The translations under genes and the position numbers were made by a program. Below the pieces are notes generated by a model that saw only the letters and a program-made list of their open reading frames with translations, did not search any database and was not told the origin of the DNA. Positions 19,213 to 28,522 of a DNA stretch of 64,000 nucleotides are shown piece after piece. Source of the stretch: Ahrensia sp. (lineage in GTDB: Bacteria; Pseudomonadota; Alphaproteobacteria; Rhizobiales; Rhizobiaceae); assembly GCA_028817895.1 (NCBI GenBank), contig JAPPOQ010000018.1, positions 1-64,000 of the forward strand. Reading direction: 5' to 3'. How positions within the stretch are numbered: the first letter of the stretch is position 1; the number at the start of each line of letters is the position of its first letter.

Positions 19213-20836
19213 CGAGAACCCCCGCGGGGAAAAGGGCGATGTGCTACTCGACATGCGTGATATCCGCATCGATGGGTTTTCCGACGAGCGCTGGCACGAA
19301 ATCATCAAGGGAGTAGACCTGACACTGAAACGTGGTGAGGTGATGGGGTTAATTGGCGAATCCGGAGCTGGAAAATCCACGCTCGGAAAGGCTGCAATGG
19401 GCTATGCCCAGCCCGGCTGCAAAATCAAGTCCGGAACAATCATGTTTGACGGGCTGGACCTGATGGCCATGAGCGAGCCAGAGAAACAGGCGCTCTGGGG
19501 ATCCCGCATCGCCTATGTGGCCCAGTCCGCAGCCGCTTCATTCAACCCCGCTCATCGACTTATCAATCAAACCGTCGAGGCAACAGTTGGACATAATGTG
19601 AGCGGGGAAGCGGAATCGAAGCTCGATGCCGTCAATCTCTACGAGGCCCTCCAACTGCCCAATCCGGATTCGATCGGTGATCGCTACCCCCATCAGGTTT
19701 CTGGAGGCCAGTTGCAGCGCATCATGACGGCCATGGCGATGTCGCCGAGACCCGATCTGATCATTTTCGATGAACCCACCACGGCGCTGGACGTAACCAC
19801 GCAGGTCGAGGTTCTGGTGGCGATGCGCGACATTGTCGAAAAATTCAATACAGCTGCAATTTACATCACGCATGATCTGGCGGTCGTCGCGCAGATGGCA
19901 GATTTCATCAAAGTGCTGCGCTACGGCGAGGAGGTCGAGGAGGCCGAGACACGAAAAATGCTGGCCGAGCCGGAGATGGACTACACCAAGTCTCTTTGGT
20001 CGGTGCGTGCTCTGGAAAAGCCGGAAGTTGAAAGCGACGATATCGTCCTGAAGATCGATGGGGTCGATGCCGCCTATGGAAACACGGTGAAGGTCTTGCA
20101 CGACGTCACAATCGCCATTCCGCGCGGGCGTACCGTGGCGGTTGTTGGTGAGTCCGGCTCTGGCAAGTCGACCACCGCGCGGGTGATTACAGGGCTGTTG
20201 CCACCGATGAAGGGTCAGGTCACCTTCAATGGCCAGCCACTACCTGGAGACTTGGAAAGTCGCAACAAGGATCAGTTGCAACGCATTCAGATGATCTATC
20301 AGATGGCGGACACCGCCATGAATCCGCGCCAGACCGTGGGCGAGATCATCGGGCGGCCTTTAGAGTTTTATCACGGCCTTCGCGGGTCCGCGCGCAATGA
20401 ACGCATTTCCGAGTTGCTCAAACTGATCGAGCTTGATGACAGTTTCATCGACCGATTGCCAAGTGAGCTCTCCGGCGGACAGAAGCAGCGCATCTGCATT
20501 GCTCGCGCCCTGGCGGCGGAACCGGATGTCATCATCTGCGATGAGGTGACGTCAGCGCTCGATCAGATCGTGCAGGAAGGGATCCTGCGGCTGCTGCTTC
20601 GGCTGCAAAAGGAAATGGGTATCACATATCTGTTTATCACGCATGATATTGCGGTGGTGAAGGCGATTTCCGACGAAATCGTCGTCATGTTTCAAGGGAA
20701 GGTGGTCGAACAGGGTCTGAAGAGCGAAATTCTGACGCCGCCTCACCCGGATTACACGCAACTGCTTCTGTCATCCGTTCCCGAAATGGATCCGGATTGG
20801 CTGGATTCTCTGGTCGCTGAGCGCGCTGAGGCTTAG
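19202..20836 (+). CDS. ABC transporter ATP-binding protein, fused DppD-DppF type
   Basis: This 544-residue protein contains two complete ABC ATPase domains. The first (about 15-265) has Walker A GESGAGKST, signature VSGGQLQ and Walker B LIIFDEPTTALD. The second (about 285-535) has GESGSGKST, LSGGQKQ and VIICDEVTSALD. It powers the peptide-type importer encoded upstream. Fused double ATPases of this kind occur in oligopeptide-type systems such as GsiA and YejF. The ATG at 19202 overlaps the permease gene; the frame extends upstream to 19148, but that would overlap the permease by 65 nt. Confidence 0.9.
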   Translation: MTTDENPRGEKGDVLLDMRDIRIDGFSDERWHEIIKGVDLTLKRGEVMGLIGESGAGKSTLGKAAMGYAQPGCKIKSGTIMFDGLDLMAMSEPEKQALWGSRIAYVAQSAAASFNPAHRLINQTVEATVGHNVSGEAESKLDAVNLYEALQLPNPDSIGDRYPHQVSGGQLQRIMTAMAMSPRPDLIIFDEPTTALDVTTQVEVLVAMRDIVEKFNTAAIYITHDLAVVAQMADFIKVLRYGEEVEEAETRKMLAEPEMDYTKSLWSVRALEKPEVESDDIVLKIDGVDAAYGNTVKVLHDVTIAIPRGRTVAVVGESGSGKSTTARVITGLLPPMKGQVTFNGQPLPGDLESRNKDQLQRIQMIYQMADTAMNPRQTVGEIIGRPLEFYHGLRGSARNERISELLKLIELDDSFIDRLPSELSGGQKQRICIARALAAEPDVIICDEVTSALDQIVQEGILRLLLRLQKEMGITYLFITHDIAVVKAISDEIVVMFQGKVVEQGLKSEILTPPHPDYTQLLLSSVPEMDPDWLDSLVAERAEA

Positions 20837-21086
20837 CCCTGTCAAAGGCTCACGGGGCGGCGATCCGCAAAGTCGCGCTCGCACGCGTATTCCAAATATC
20901 CCACAGAAGTAATTGAGTATTGTCATGCAGGGCACTGATTGCTAGCCTTGAGGCTGAGTGGTCTTGCAGTGCCGGAGCATCGGTACCGCCGGGAGTAAAC
21001 GCTTGAGGTTGTGCGCCGGAAGGCGCCAAGCGAGTTCTCTTGACATTCAAAGCAGATTGCAAACTCATTTCCTTTGGGAGGAACGC
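20837..21086 (+). other. intergenic region upstream of dctP
   Basis: This 250-bp gap has no credible gene. It contains a small hairpin GCGCC-GGAA-GGCGC at about 21013-21026 and a consensus -35-like TTGACA at 21040-21045, but the matching -10 position (21063-21068, ACTCAT) is poor and very close to the Shine-Dalgarno site. The dctP promoter should lie here, though I cannot place it firmly. Confidence 0.4.
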
Positions 21087-22112
21087 ATGAAAATACTCAA
21101 AACCCTGTCCGCGGCCCTTATGGGTTCAGCGCTCGCGCTTGGCATTGGCTCAGCAGCCTTCGCCGAGACGACAACATTGCGCATCCAAACGCACTACGCG
21201 CCTGAAACGCCGTCGGGCAAGCTGGCTGCAGAATATGTCGATGACGTTCAGACCATGTCAAACGGAGAGATCCAAGTCGAGATGTTCTACTCCTCCTCGG
21301 TCGTCAAATCGGTTGAGACCTTCGACGCGGCAGCGACGGGTATTCTTGATTGCGACATGACGGGTGGCGGCTACCAGACGGGCAAGAACCCCGCCTTCCA
21401 GTTTGTCGGCGACATCATGGGCGGTTATGACACGCCCTACCAGCAACTGTCGTGGCTATATTATGGTGGCGGTCTGGATGATGCACAGAAGCTGTATAAC
21501 AAATATGACATGGAACTCATCGGCTGGTGGGTCTATGGTCAGGAAAGCTTTGCCTCGACCAGACGGATCGCCAGCACTGAAGACCTGAAAGACTGGAAAT
21601 TCCGTTCGCCTCCGGGAATGGAAACCAAAATCTTTGAGAAGCTTGGTGCCAAGCCCATCGTGATGGATTTCACTGAAATCTTCACCGCGCTGGAGTCCGG
21701 CATTATCGATGGCGCTGATGCGTCAGGCCTCGCCAACAATGTTGGTCTGGGTCTTTACGACATCGCAAAATATGCCAACTTCCCCGGTTTCCACTCCATG
21801 CCGTCGGACCATCTGGCCTGTAACAAAGCTGTGTTCGACGCGATGCCTGCTCACCATCAGCGTATCATGAAAGTGGCCATGCAGGCTCTTGCCCTGAAAA
21901 CGGCTCTGACGTTCGAAAAGAAGAATGCGGAAGCCGCTGCAGAATTGACTGGAAAAGGCGTGACGCTTTCGCAATGGGCGCCTGAGGAGCTCCAGAAATT
22001 CCGCAATGCGGCTCAGGCGACATGGCCTGAATTCGCCACAACGCCGGAAGCACAGGCGCTTGTGGAAAGTCACATCAATTATCTCAAGCAGCTCGGTTTG
22101 GTCCAAAACTAA
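21087..22112 (+). CDS. dctP: TRAP transporter solute-binding protein DctP
   Basis: This 341-residue periplasmic receptor is of the DctP family. A Sec signal peptide (residues 1-29, AFA cleavage site) is followed by TTTLRIQTHYAPETPSGK. Later come the family segment with LKDWKFRSPPGMETKIFEKLGA and the arginine expected to bind the ligand carboxylate (about residue 175). It delivers an organic acid to DctQM, driven by the sodium or proton gradient. The ATG at 21087 has an ideal GGGAGGA (21076-21082). A terminator follows, so it can be expressed above the rest of the cluster. Confidence 0.93.
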   Translation: MKILKTLSAALMGSALALGIGSAAFAETTTLRIQTHYAPETPSGKLAAEYVDDVQTMSNGEIQVEMFYSSSVVKSVETFDAAATGILDCDMTGGGYQTGKNPAFQFVGDIMGGYDTPYQQLSWLYYGGGLDDAQKLYNKYDMELIGWWVYGQESFASTRRIASTEDLKDWKFRSPPGMETKIFEKLGAKPIVMDFTEIFTALESGIIDGADASGLANNVGLGLYDIAKYANFPGFHSMPSDHLACNKAVFDAMPAHHQRIMKVAMQALALKTALTFEKKNAEAAAELTGKGVTLSQWAPEELQKFRNAAQATWPEFATTPEAQALVESHINYLKQLGLVQN

Positions 22113-22134
22113 GCTCAATTGAGCAAAAAGCTGC

Positions 22135-22163
22135 AAGGGCGGTCCGGTTGGGCCGCCCTTTTT
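22135..22163 (+). terminator. intrinsic terminator after dctP
   Basis: An 8-bp stem AAGGGCGG (22135-22142) and CCGCCCTT (22153-22160) with a 10-nt loop ends in five Ts. It is a standard rho-independent terminator, probably partial because the cluster continues. A second small stem with an A6 loop follows at 22168-22188. The rest of the gap to dctQ (22324) shows nothing else recognisable. Confidence 0.85.
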
Positions 22164-22323
22164 CGTTGAATCGACAAAAAAGTCGACTCGTTCTGAAAAT
22201 TGCTGCGACGCTGACTTGGCGGTTCACTGCAGAAATCGCGACACTGAGTGAATTAACTATCGACCAAATCAGCAAATTCTCGCACACTGTCCTGTGGCGA
22301 GATGAGAGCGCGGGGAGGCGCAG

Positions 22324-23157
22324 ATGGTCGAGCACGAGAAATCCGGTCCTGTGGACTGGCTGAACTGGACGTTCAGCCGCGTTATGATGTGGGCACCGGC
22401 CTTCATCGTTTCCATCATCTTCTACGAAGTCTTCATGCGATACATTCTGTTCCGCCCAACGCTTTGGGTGAACGAAATGTCGCTGTGGATCGGTGGCGCC
22501 ATTTATGTGACCGCCGGTCTCTACGCCATGCAGCAGCGCAGTCACATTCGCATCTTCATCATTTACGATATGGCCCCGCGCTGGCTGCGCAAAGTGTTTG
22601 ATACCATGTCGGCAATTTGCGTTTGTATTTTCGCGATGGCTGTCATCTATGGCGGCTTTGGCGAAGCAGCGGCGAAGTTCTGGCGCTGGGAGACATTTGG
22701 CACAGCTTTCGATCCACCAATCCCTGCAACCAACAAGCCACTCATCCTTGCAACGCTTTTAGTCCTTGGGCTTCAGGCACTGTCCAACCTGATCCGCGAC
22801 TGGCCTGCCGCCGCCTTTGTGCGCAAGACCTTTGATGTGCTGGCGGCGGCTTTGCTGGTTGGTCTCTTGATTTGGGGCCTGCCGATCCTGTTCAGCGAAT
22901 TCACAGATGTCGAGGGCTCACTCAAAATGCCGCTGAAATGGCGCATTGGGGTTGGCGCCATCATGGTGGCCAGCATCATCATTGTGATCTACGGGCTGAT
23001 CAAGGACTTTAACAAAACACCCGCTGAACATGTTGAAGTCGATGAAATTGAGGAAGAGGCAGCGTTCCTGCGTGAGCAAAACGCTCCCGACGAAGTGCTG
23101 ACAGGGCGACCGCCGAAAGTTGATGCCGCGAGCGGCAAGATAGAGGGGGATCGCTAA
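22324..23157 (+). CDS. dctQ: TRAP transporter small permease DctQ
   Basis: This 277-residue protein has the four-helix DctQ core in its first part (residues about 17-190) and is longer than the usual 160-200 residues. An additional pair of hydrophobic segments (about 165-235) and an acidic, disordered-looking tail (residues about 240-277) are present. It acts with DctM in the inner membrane. The ATG at 22324 has GGGGAGG 5 nt upstream. Only one base separates it from dctM. The extended form is seen in some large TRAP systems, and its added role is unknown. Confidence 0.88.
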   Translation: MVEHEKSGPVDWLNWTFSRVMMWAPAFIVSIIFYEVFMRYILFRPTLWVNEMSLWIGGAIYVTAGLYAMQQRSHIRIFIIYDMAPRWLRKVFDTMSAICVCIFAMAVIYGGFGEAAAKFWRWETFGTAFDPPIPATNKPLILATLLVLGLQALSNLIRDWPAAAFVRKTFDVLAAALLVGLLIWGLPILFSEFTDVEGSLKMPLKWRIGVGAIMVASIIIVIYGLIKDFNKTPAEHVEVDEIEEEAAFLREQNAPDEVLTGRPPKVDAASGKIEGDR

Positions 23158-23158
23158 G

Positions 23159-24772
23159 ATGGATATCGGCACCATTTCCCTCGTTCTGCTATGCGGCATG
23201 CTCATGCTGCTGGCGATTGGCATGCCGCTTGGCTTTGCCTCCGGCTTCCTTGCCGTCCTCGTCATGGTGATGAAGTTTGAGCCACAATTGCTCATCGCGC
23301 CGTGGACTTTTGGCGAAGGCATTCTGACCCGCTCCTTCGGCTCCGGACCGATGAATATTCTGGCGCAGCGCCTTTACGGCATCACGACCAACTATGTGCT
23401 GATCTCCGTGCCCTTGTTCATCTTCATGGCAACGCTGCTGGAGCGATCCGGCATTGCGCGCGACATGTATTCCTCCCTCAACCAGTGGATGAACCGCACC
23501 CGAGGCGGCATCGCGGTGGTAACCGCGCTGATGGCCATCGTCATGGCGGCGATGTCTGGCATTATTGGGGGTGAAGTCGTTCTGCTCGGCCTGATTGCGC
23601 TGCCGCAAATGCTGCGCCTTGGCTACAATCAAAACCTCGCCATCGGGACAATCTGCGCCTCCGGTTCGCTGGGCACGATGATCCCGCCATCGATCGTTTT
23701 GATTTTCTACGGGCTGATCACCGAAACCTCGATCCATGCGCTGTTTCAGGCCGCGTTTTTGCCGGGTTTCATGCTAGCAGGGTGCTACATCATCTACATT
23801 CTGGTGCGCACACGCTTACAGCCTGAACTCGCGCCCTTGCCTGAGCCGTCTCCAGACGATCTGGAAGTGCGCGAGAAGACAATCCTGCTGTCCACCCTTC
23901 TGGCTCAGGTCGTTGCGTTTGTGGTCAGCTTGATCCTGTTGCGCTTCGCTTTTGTGCAGGCTGGTTTTGTCGATATCGAAGACCGCACCTGGTTTCAGGA
24001 TATCTCCACGCTCTATTGGGCTCTGCCAATCATCGGCGTGGCGCTGGTCTGGTTGCTGAAAGTCGGGCGGGAGCGTTCGAGCGAGGCATGGAAACGCGGC
24101 AAAGGTCTCGTCCAGCCGCTCGGCATTGTGGCGGTCGTGCTGGGTTCGATTTATGGCGGCATCACCGGCATCACCGAGGCGGCGGCCATGGGGTCTGTCG
24201 CCGTCCTTGCGTTGATCATTGTGCGTGGAGAATTCTCCTTCAACCTGCTGACGGAAGCCTCGATGCGCACCTTCAAATCCACAGGCACGATCATCTGGGT
24301 GACCTTTGGTGCAACCGCACTGGCTGGCGCCTACACCATTGCGGGCGGCCCGACCTATGTGGCCAACCTGATCGTTGGCTACGATTTGCCGACCATGGGC
24401 GTGTTGCTTGTGATGATGGTCATCTTTCTGTTCCTCGGCGCGTTTATGGACTGGACGGGCATCGTTCTTCTGGTCATGCCGGTCTTCCTGCCAATCGTTC
24501 TGAAACTGCCGATTGAGGAATTGGGACTTACCGGCGGTCTCGACACGCGCACGGCCGTGCAGGTCTGGTTCGGAATTCTCTTCTGCGTGAATATGCAGGT
24601 GAGTTTCCTGTCTCCACCCTTTGGACCAGCGGCGTTCTACCTGAAATCCGTCGCGCCTCCGCACATAACACTGCCGGATATTTTCCGCGGCTTCCTGCCC
24701 TTCATCGCCATGCAGTTGTTCATTCTGGCGATCATCCTGCTAGTGCCTGAAATAACGACGGTGTTCTTATAG
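23159..24772 (+). CDS. dctM: TRAP transporter large permease DctM
   Basis: This 537-residue polytopic protein has family motifs: an N-terminal LLAIGMPLGFASG helix, an MSGIIGGEVVLLG re-entrant loop near residue 130, ASGSLGTMIPPSI near 170 and a PPFGPAAFYLKSVAP segment near the end. It is longer than the usual 430 or so residues because of an insertion in the middle (about residues 230-330, two additional hydrophobic stretches), matching the long DctM subfamily paired with extended DctQ. It carries the transport channel. Its stop overlaps the next gene's GTG by one base. Confidence 0.92.
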   Translation: MDIGTISLVLLCGMLMLLAIGMPLGFASGFLAVLVMVMKFEPQLLIAPWTFGEGILTRSFGSGPMNILAQRLYGITTNYVLISVPLFIFMATLLERSGIARDMYSSLNQWMNRTRGGIAVVTALMAIVMAAMSGIIGGEVVLLGLIALPQMLRLGYNQNLAIGTICASGSLGTMIPPSIVLIFYGLITETSIHALFQAAFLPGFMLAGCYIIYILVRTRLQPELAPLPEPSPDDLEVREKTILLSTLLAQVVAFVVSLILLRFAFVQAGFVDIEDRTWFQDISTLYWALPIIGVALVWLLKVGRERSSEAWKRGKGLVQPLGIVAVVLGSIYGGITGITEAAAMGSVAVLALIIVRGEFSFNLLTEASMRTFKSTGTIIWVTFGATALAGAYTIAGGPTYVANLIVGYDLPTMGVLLVMMVIFLFLGAFMDWTGIVLLVMPVFLPIVLKLPIEELGLTGGLDTRTAVQVWFGILFCVNMQVSFLSPPFGPAAFYLKSVAPPHITLPDIFRGFLPFIAMQLFILAIILLVPEITTVFL

Positions 24773-25863
24773 TGACCGCAAAGATTGAACGCCTGGAAAC
24801 AGGCTTCTACCTCATTCCGCTGGAGACTGTTCTCACCGATTCCATGCATGGCGAAATGCGCGGTTTCGAGATCGTTACCGCGCGGGTGACGGACAGTGAT
24901 GGTGCGGTTGGAACGGGCTACACTTTTACGGTGGGACGCAATGGCGGCGCGGTTAACGATATCCTGTCGCGCGAAATCAGCGAACTCGTCATCGGGAAGG
25001 AGGCTTCCCGCATAGAGTGGCTGTGGAACCATGTGTGGTGGCAGATGCATTATGGAGGTCGCGGCGGACCTACCGTGCTTGCCATGTCGGCCTTTGACAT
25101 CGCGCTATGGGATCTCGCAGCCCGCAAGGCGGGTCAACCGCTCTGGCGGCATCTGGGCGGCTATGATCCAGAAGTGCCCTGCTATGCGGGCGGCATTGAC
25201 CTCATGCTCTCCGCCGACGAGTTGATTGCGCAAACGGACGACAATCTGACCAAGGGTTTTCGCGCCATCAAAATGAAAGTCGGGCGCGATGTCCTTGCCG
25301 AAGATGTCGAGAAGGTCGCGGCTATGCGCGAGCATTTGGGCGACGGCTTCCCGCTTATGCTTGACGCCAATATGAAATACACCGCCGACCAAGCCGTGCG
25401 TGCCGCCCGCGCATTTGCCCCCTATGACCCAACCTGGCTGGAAGAGCCGGTCACGCCGGAAGACATTCCAGGCCATGGCAGGGTTATTCGCGAAGGTGGC
25501 GTACCGGTCGCGGCGGGGGAGAACTTGCGTACCTTGCAAGACTTCAAAAACTACATCGCCTCCGGCTGCGTGACTTTTCCCGAGCCAGACGTGACCAATT
25601 GCGGCGGCATTACCTCGTTCATGAAAATCGCCCGGTTGGCAGAGGCGCACTGCCTGCCCGTCACCTCTCATGGCGCGCACGACATCACCGTGCATCTGCT
25701 CGCCGCCTGCTCCAATATGTCTTATCTGGAGGCGCATGGGTTCGGTCTCGACCGCTATATCGACCATCCCCTCCAGATTGTTGAGGGCAAGGCGGTAGCC
25801 CCTGAACGACCCGGCACCGGTTTTGAGTTTGATTGGAAGGGGCTGGAAGATCTCAAATGCTGA
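24772..25863 (+). CDS. mandelate racemase/muconate lactonizing family enzyme (enolase superfamily)
   Basis: This 363-residue enzyme has intact catalytic residues. The KxK pair is Lys167/Lys169 (KMKVG), metal ligands are Asp198, Glu224 and Glu250, and a basic residue His300 lies in the TSHGAHD motif. That places it in the mandelate racemase-like subgroup of acid-sugar dehydratases or epimerases rather than the muconate-cycloisomerase subgroup, which uses a second lysine. The likely reaction is proton abstraction next to a carboxylate, often loss of water from an aldonate, uronate or aldarate. The GTG start overlaps the dctM stop, tying it to TRAP uptake. The exact substrate is unknown. Confidence 0.88.
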   Translation: MTAKIERLETGFYLIPLETVLTDSMHGEMRGFEIVTARVTDSDGAVGTGYTFTVGRNGGAVNDILSREISELVIGKEASRIEWLWNHVWWQMHYGGRGGPTVLAMSAFDIALWDLAARKAGQPLWRHLGGYDPEVPCYAGGIDLMLSADELIAQTDDNLTKGFRAIKMKVGRDVLAEDVEKVAAMREHLGDGFPLMLDANMKYTADQAVRAARAFAPYDPTWLEEPVTPEDIPGHGRVIREGGVPVAAGENLRTLQDFKNYIASGCVTFPEPDVTNCGGITSFMKIARLAEAHCLPVTSHGAHDITVHLLAACSNMSYLEAHGFGLDRYIDHPLQIVEGKAVAPERPGTGFEFDWKGLEDLKC

Positions 25864-26807
25864 CGCCCCGGCAAGTTGAGTTCTTTGATCGCGAGGGCTA
25901 TCTCGTCGTCGAAAATGTGCTGGACCAGCCCACCCTGCACGCCGTTCGCGAGGAGTATGCCGAGTTAATCGACACGCTGTATGAGGGCTGGTGGCGCCAA
26001 GGGCGTGTGGACCAAAACCCAAAAGGTCTCGGTTTCTGGGACAAGCTTCGGATCGCCTACAAAGCCGGATGTGATTGGTTCCAGCCGATGGACATCTCCC
26101 TGCCCGGAGACAAAATCTACGCTGACACGCCGTTTCATTTTGGCCCGGCCGTGTTTGATATGGTCACCAATTCGCGACTGCTGGATATGGTTGAAACCCT
26201 CATCGGTCCGGAAATCACCTCAAATCCGATCCAGCATGTGCGCATCAAACCGCCCGCAGACGATCTGGCGCAAGACGAAATCCGGGCGCACATCACCAGC
26301 ACGGACTGGCACCAGGACCGTGCCGTGGCGTTGGCGGAAGCTGATGAAACCACCATGGTCACCGTTTGGCTCGCCATCTCCGATGCCACATATGAAAATG
26401 GTTGTTTGCAGGTCCTTCCGCGCTCGCATCGCGAGGGAATAAAGCCGCATTGCCCCAAAACACAGACTGCCATTGCCGACGGGCAGATTGATGAAAGTGC
26501 AGGTCTGCCTCTGCCAGTGCGAGCCGGTGGCGCGGTGCTCTTTCATCCCTTGACGGCACATGCCTCGCTCACCAACCGCACCCCCGACTTTCGATGGTCC
26601 TTCGATCTGCGCTACAATGTGACTGGGGAGCCGACGGGCCGCTCCCATTTTCCACACTTCATTGCACGCAGCCGCACGCAGCCAGACCGGGAACTGCGGG
26701 ATTGGCGCGAATGGAAGACGTTTTGGGAAGACTCGCGGGACCGGCTGGCGCAAAAACCGCACATAGAAATACATCGCTGGTCGTCGGACTCACCGGCCTG
26801 CGCCTAA
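25857..26807 (+). CDS. phytanoyl-CoA dioxygenase family protein (first of two)
   Basis: This 316-residue protein has the double-stranded beta-helix Fe(II)/2-oxoglutarate dioxygenase signature. The facial triad is His152 and Asp154 in DWHQDR and a distal His235 in LTAHAS, with a following Arg in RWSFDLRYN that could bind 2-oxoglutarate. The PhyH family hydroxylates diverse small molecules and is not limited to phytanate. Start at ATG 25857, overlapping the dehydratase stop by 7 nt; a longer frame from 25833 is less likely. It belongs to the TRAP cluster, so its substrate is probably the imported compound or a derivative (inference). Confidence 0.87.
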   Translation: MLTPRQVEFFDREGYLVVENVLDQPTLHAVREEYAELIDTLYEGWWRQGRVDQNPKGLGFWDKLRIAYKAGCDWFQPMDISLPGDKIYADTPFHFGPAVFDMVTNSRLLDMVETLIGPEITSNPIQHVRIKPPADDLAQDEIRAHITSTDWHQDRAVALAEADETTMVTVWLAISDATYENGCLQVLPRSHREGIKPHCPKTQTAIADGQIDESAGLPLPVRAGGAVLFHPLTAHASLTNRTPDFRWSFDLRYNVTGEPTGRSHFPHFIARSRTQPDRELRDWREWKTFWEDSRDRLAQKPHIEIHRWSSDSPACA

Positions 26808-26820
26808 CTCGGACCATCAA

Positions 26821-28338
26821 ATGTCAGACCAAAACCATGTTCGCCTCGATCCGAGCGACAACGTCGCCACCGCGATCCGTTCTCTCGAAGCCGGCGCATC
26901 CGTCGACGGGGTCAGAGCCAGTGGTCTGATTGCGAAAGGACATAAGGTCGCTACTGCTGAAATTCGACGCGGTGAGGCCATTCGCAAATATGCGCAGGTG
27001 ATCGGCTATGCCGCGACAGACATTGCGCCCGGTGATCACGTTCACACGCATAATGTGGAATTTCGCAACACGGAGGCCGATTACGAGTTCTCGACCGACT
27101 TGCGTCCTGTCAATCCGGTTGCTGAGGCGGATCGCGATACATTCATGGGTTTCAAACGTTCCAACGGCAGCGTTGGCACGCGCAACTACATCGCCATTCT
27201 CACCTCCGTAAATTGCTCCGCCACAGCTGCGCGCAAAATTGCAGAAGCCTTCGGCCCTGACCAACTCGCAGACTATCCCAATGTCGATGGCGTCGCCGCG
27301 TTTGTGCACGGCACGGGTTGCGGCATGGCCGGCTCGGGAGAAGGGTTCGAAGCCTTGCAGCGTGTCATGTGGGGATATGCGAAGCATCCAAACCACGCGG
27401 CAGTGTTGATGGTTGGCCTCGGCTGCGAGATGAACCAGATCGACTGGCTGCTCGATGCTTATGGCCTTGAGCGCGGCCCGCTCTTCCAAACGATGAACAT
27501 TCAAGATGTGGCTGGACTGCGCCGCACCATCGAAACAGGCATTCAAAAAGTGCGCGCAATGCTGCCATTGGCCAATGAGGCGGTGCGCACGCCCTGCCCG
27601 GCTTCCCATCTCACTGTCGCACTGCAATGTGGCGGATCGGATGCGTGGTCGGGAATCACGGCCAACCCCGCGCTCGGTTATGCCTGTGACCTGTTGGTCG
27701 CGCAGGGTGGTACCGGTGTGTTGGCGGAAACGCCCGAAATCTATGGCGCAGAACATCTGCTGACCCGTCGCGCGGTCGATGCGAAGGTCGGGCGCAAGCT
27801 CGTGAAACTGGTGCGTTGGTGGGAAGACTACACCCACCGCAACAAGGGGTCGATGGACAACAACCCCTCCCCCGGCAACAAGAAGGGCGGCCTGACAACG
27901 ATTCTCGAAAAATCGCTCGGTGCGGCTGCCAAAGGCGGAACTTCACCCCTTACCGGCGTCTACAACTATGCCGAAACGGTCACCGCCAAGGGCTTCACCT
28001 TTATGGATTCGCCCGGCTACGATCCGGCGTCGGTGACGGGCCAGATCGCATCCGGCTGCAATCTGGTTACCTTCACCACCGGACGCGGGTCGGCCTTCGG
28101 CTCAAAACCCGCGCCTTGCCTCAAAATTGCGACCAATTCCGACATGTATGCGCGCATGGTCGAAGATATGGATATCAATGCGGGCACGATCATCAGCGAC
28201 GGTGAAAGCGTGGAAAGCGTCGGCCGAGAAATCTATCGCCATTGGCTGCGCGTGGCCTCCGGCGAGCGGACAAAATCGGAAGTGCAGGGTCTCGGCGATT
28301 TCGAATTCGTGCCTTGGCAGATCGGGGCGACGATGTGA
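26821..28338 (+). CDS. UxaA family altronate/galactarate dehydratase
   Basis: This 505-residue protein combines an N-terminal SAF-like domain (residues about 1-95, LIAKGHKVATAEIRRGE and APGDHVHTHN) with the large dehydratase domain (about 105-500). The latter contains GTRNYIAILTSVNCSAT, GTGCGMAGSG and PGNKKGGLTTILEKSLG, as in UxaA and GarD. These iron-dependent enzymes remove water from hexonates or hexarates to make 2-keto-3-deoxy acids. Single-chain length and domain order match UxaA-like proteins. Together with the enolase-family enzyme it argues for sugar-acid catabolism. It follows the first dioxygenase by 13 nt. Confidence 0.9.
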   Translation: MSDQNHVRLDPSDNVATAIRSLEAGASVDGVRASGLIAKGHKVATAEIRRGEAIRKYAQVIGYAATDIAPGDHVHTHNVEFRNTEADYEFSTDLRPVNPVAEADRDTFMGFKRSNGSVGTRNYIAILTSVNCSATAARKIAEAFGPDQLADYPNVDGVAAFVHGTGCGMAGSGEGFEALQRVMWGYAKHPNHAAVLMVGLGCEMNQIDWLLDAYGLERGPLFQTMNIQDVAGLRRTIETGIQKVRAMLPLANEAVRTPCPASHLTVALQCGGSDAWSGITANPALGYACDLLVAQGGTGVLAETPEIYGAEHLLTRRAVDAKVGRKLVKLVRWWEDYTHRNKGSMDNNPSPGNKKGGLTTILEKSLGAAAKGGTSPLTGVYNYAETVTAKGFTFMDSPGYDPASVTGQIASGCNLVTFTTGRGSAFGSKPAPCLKIATNSDMYARMVEDMDINAGTIISDGESVESVGREIYRHWLRVASGERTKSEVQGLGDFEFVPWQIGATM

Positions 28339-28520
28339 GTGATAGCAAAACCAACGAAAGCAAGGTTGGGCGTGTTCTGGGGTGGCTGACCGAGTCTGCG
28401 GTGGTGGTTGCACTGGTTAGCGGTGTCGTTGCTTTGGGATTGAACTGGCTTAGCGAAGACAGTTGGAAAAAAGTTGGCAAATTCTATATGGAACTTGCTG
28501 AACAGAGATGTGGAGACTGA
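28335..28520 (+). CDS. small one-helix membrane protein, unrecognised (61 aa)
   Basis: A GTG at 28335 overlaps the dehydratase stop (GTGA) and opens a frame of 61 codons. The product has a polar N-terminus of about 17 residues, one hydrophobic helix (about 18-38, rich in Val, Ala, Leu and Gly) and a charged C-terminus ending in Cys-Gly-Asp. I recognise no family. The overlap with the upstream gene and the good Shine-Dalgarno in its 3' end for the next tiny frame argue that it is translated. It could be an accessory membrane peptide for the transporter or a dioxygenase; function is unknown. Confidence 0.55.
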   Translation: MSDSKTNESKVGRVLGWLTESAVVVALVSGVVALGLNWLSEDSWKKVGKFYMELAEQRCGD

Positions 28521-28522
28521 AC

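Noticed and set aside
21040-21068. dctP promoter with TTGACA
   Set aside because: The -10 at the right spacing is poor and too near the Shine-Dalgarno site.
23816-24664. 282-codon minus-strand frame inside dctM
   Set aside because: Antisense to an essential membrane protein gene; composition is His/Gln/Arg-rich, as expected from the reverse of hydrophobic coding.
26824-27837. 337-codon minus-strand frame inside the UxaA-like gene
   Set aside because: Antisense shadow; the sense protein has unmistakable motifs.
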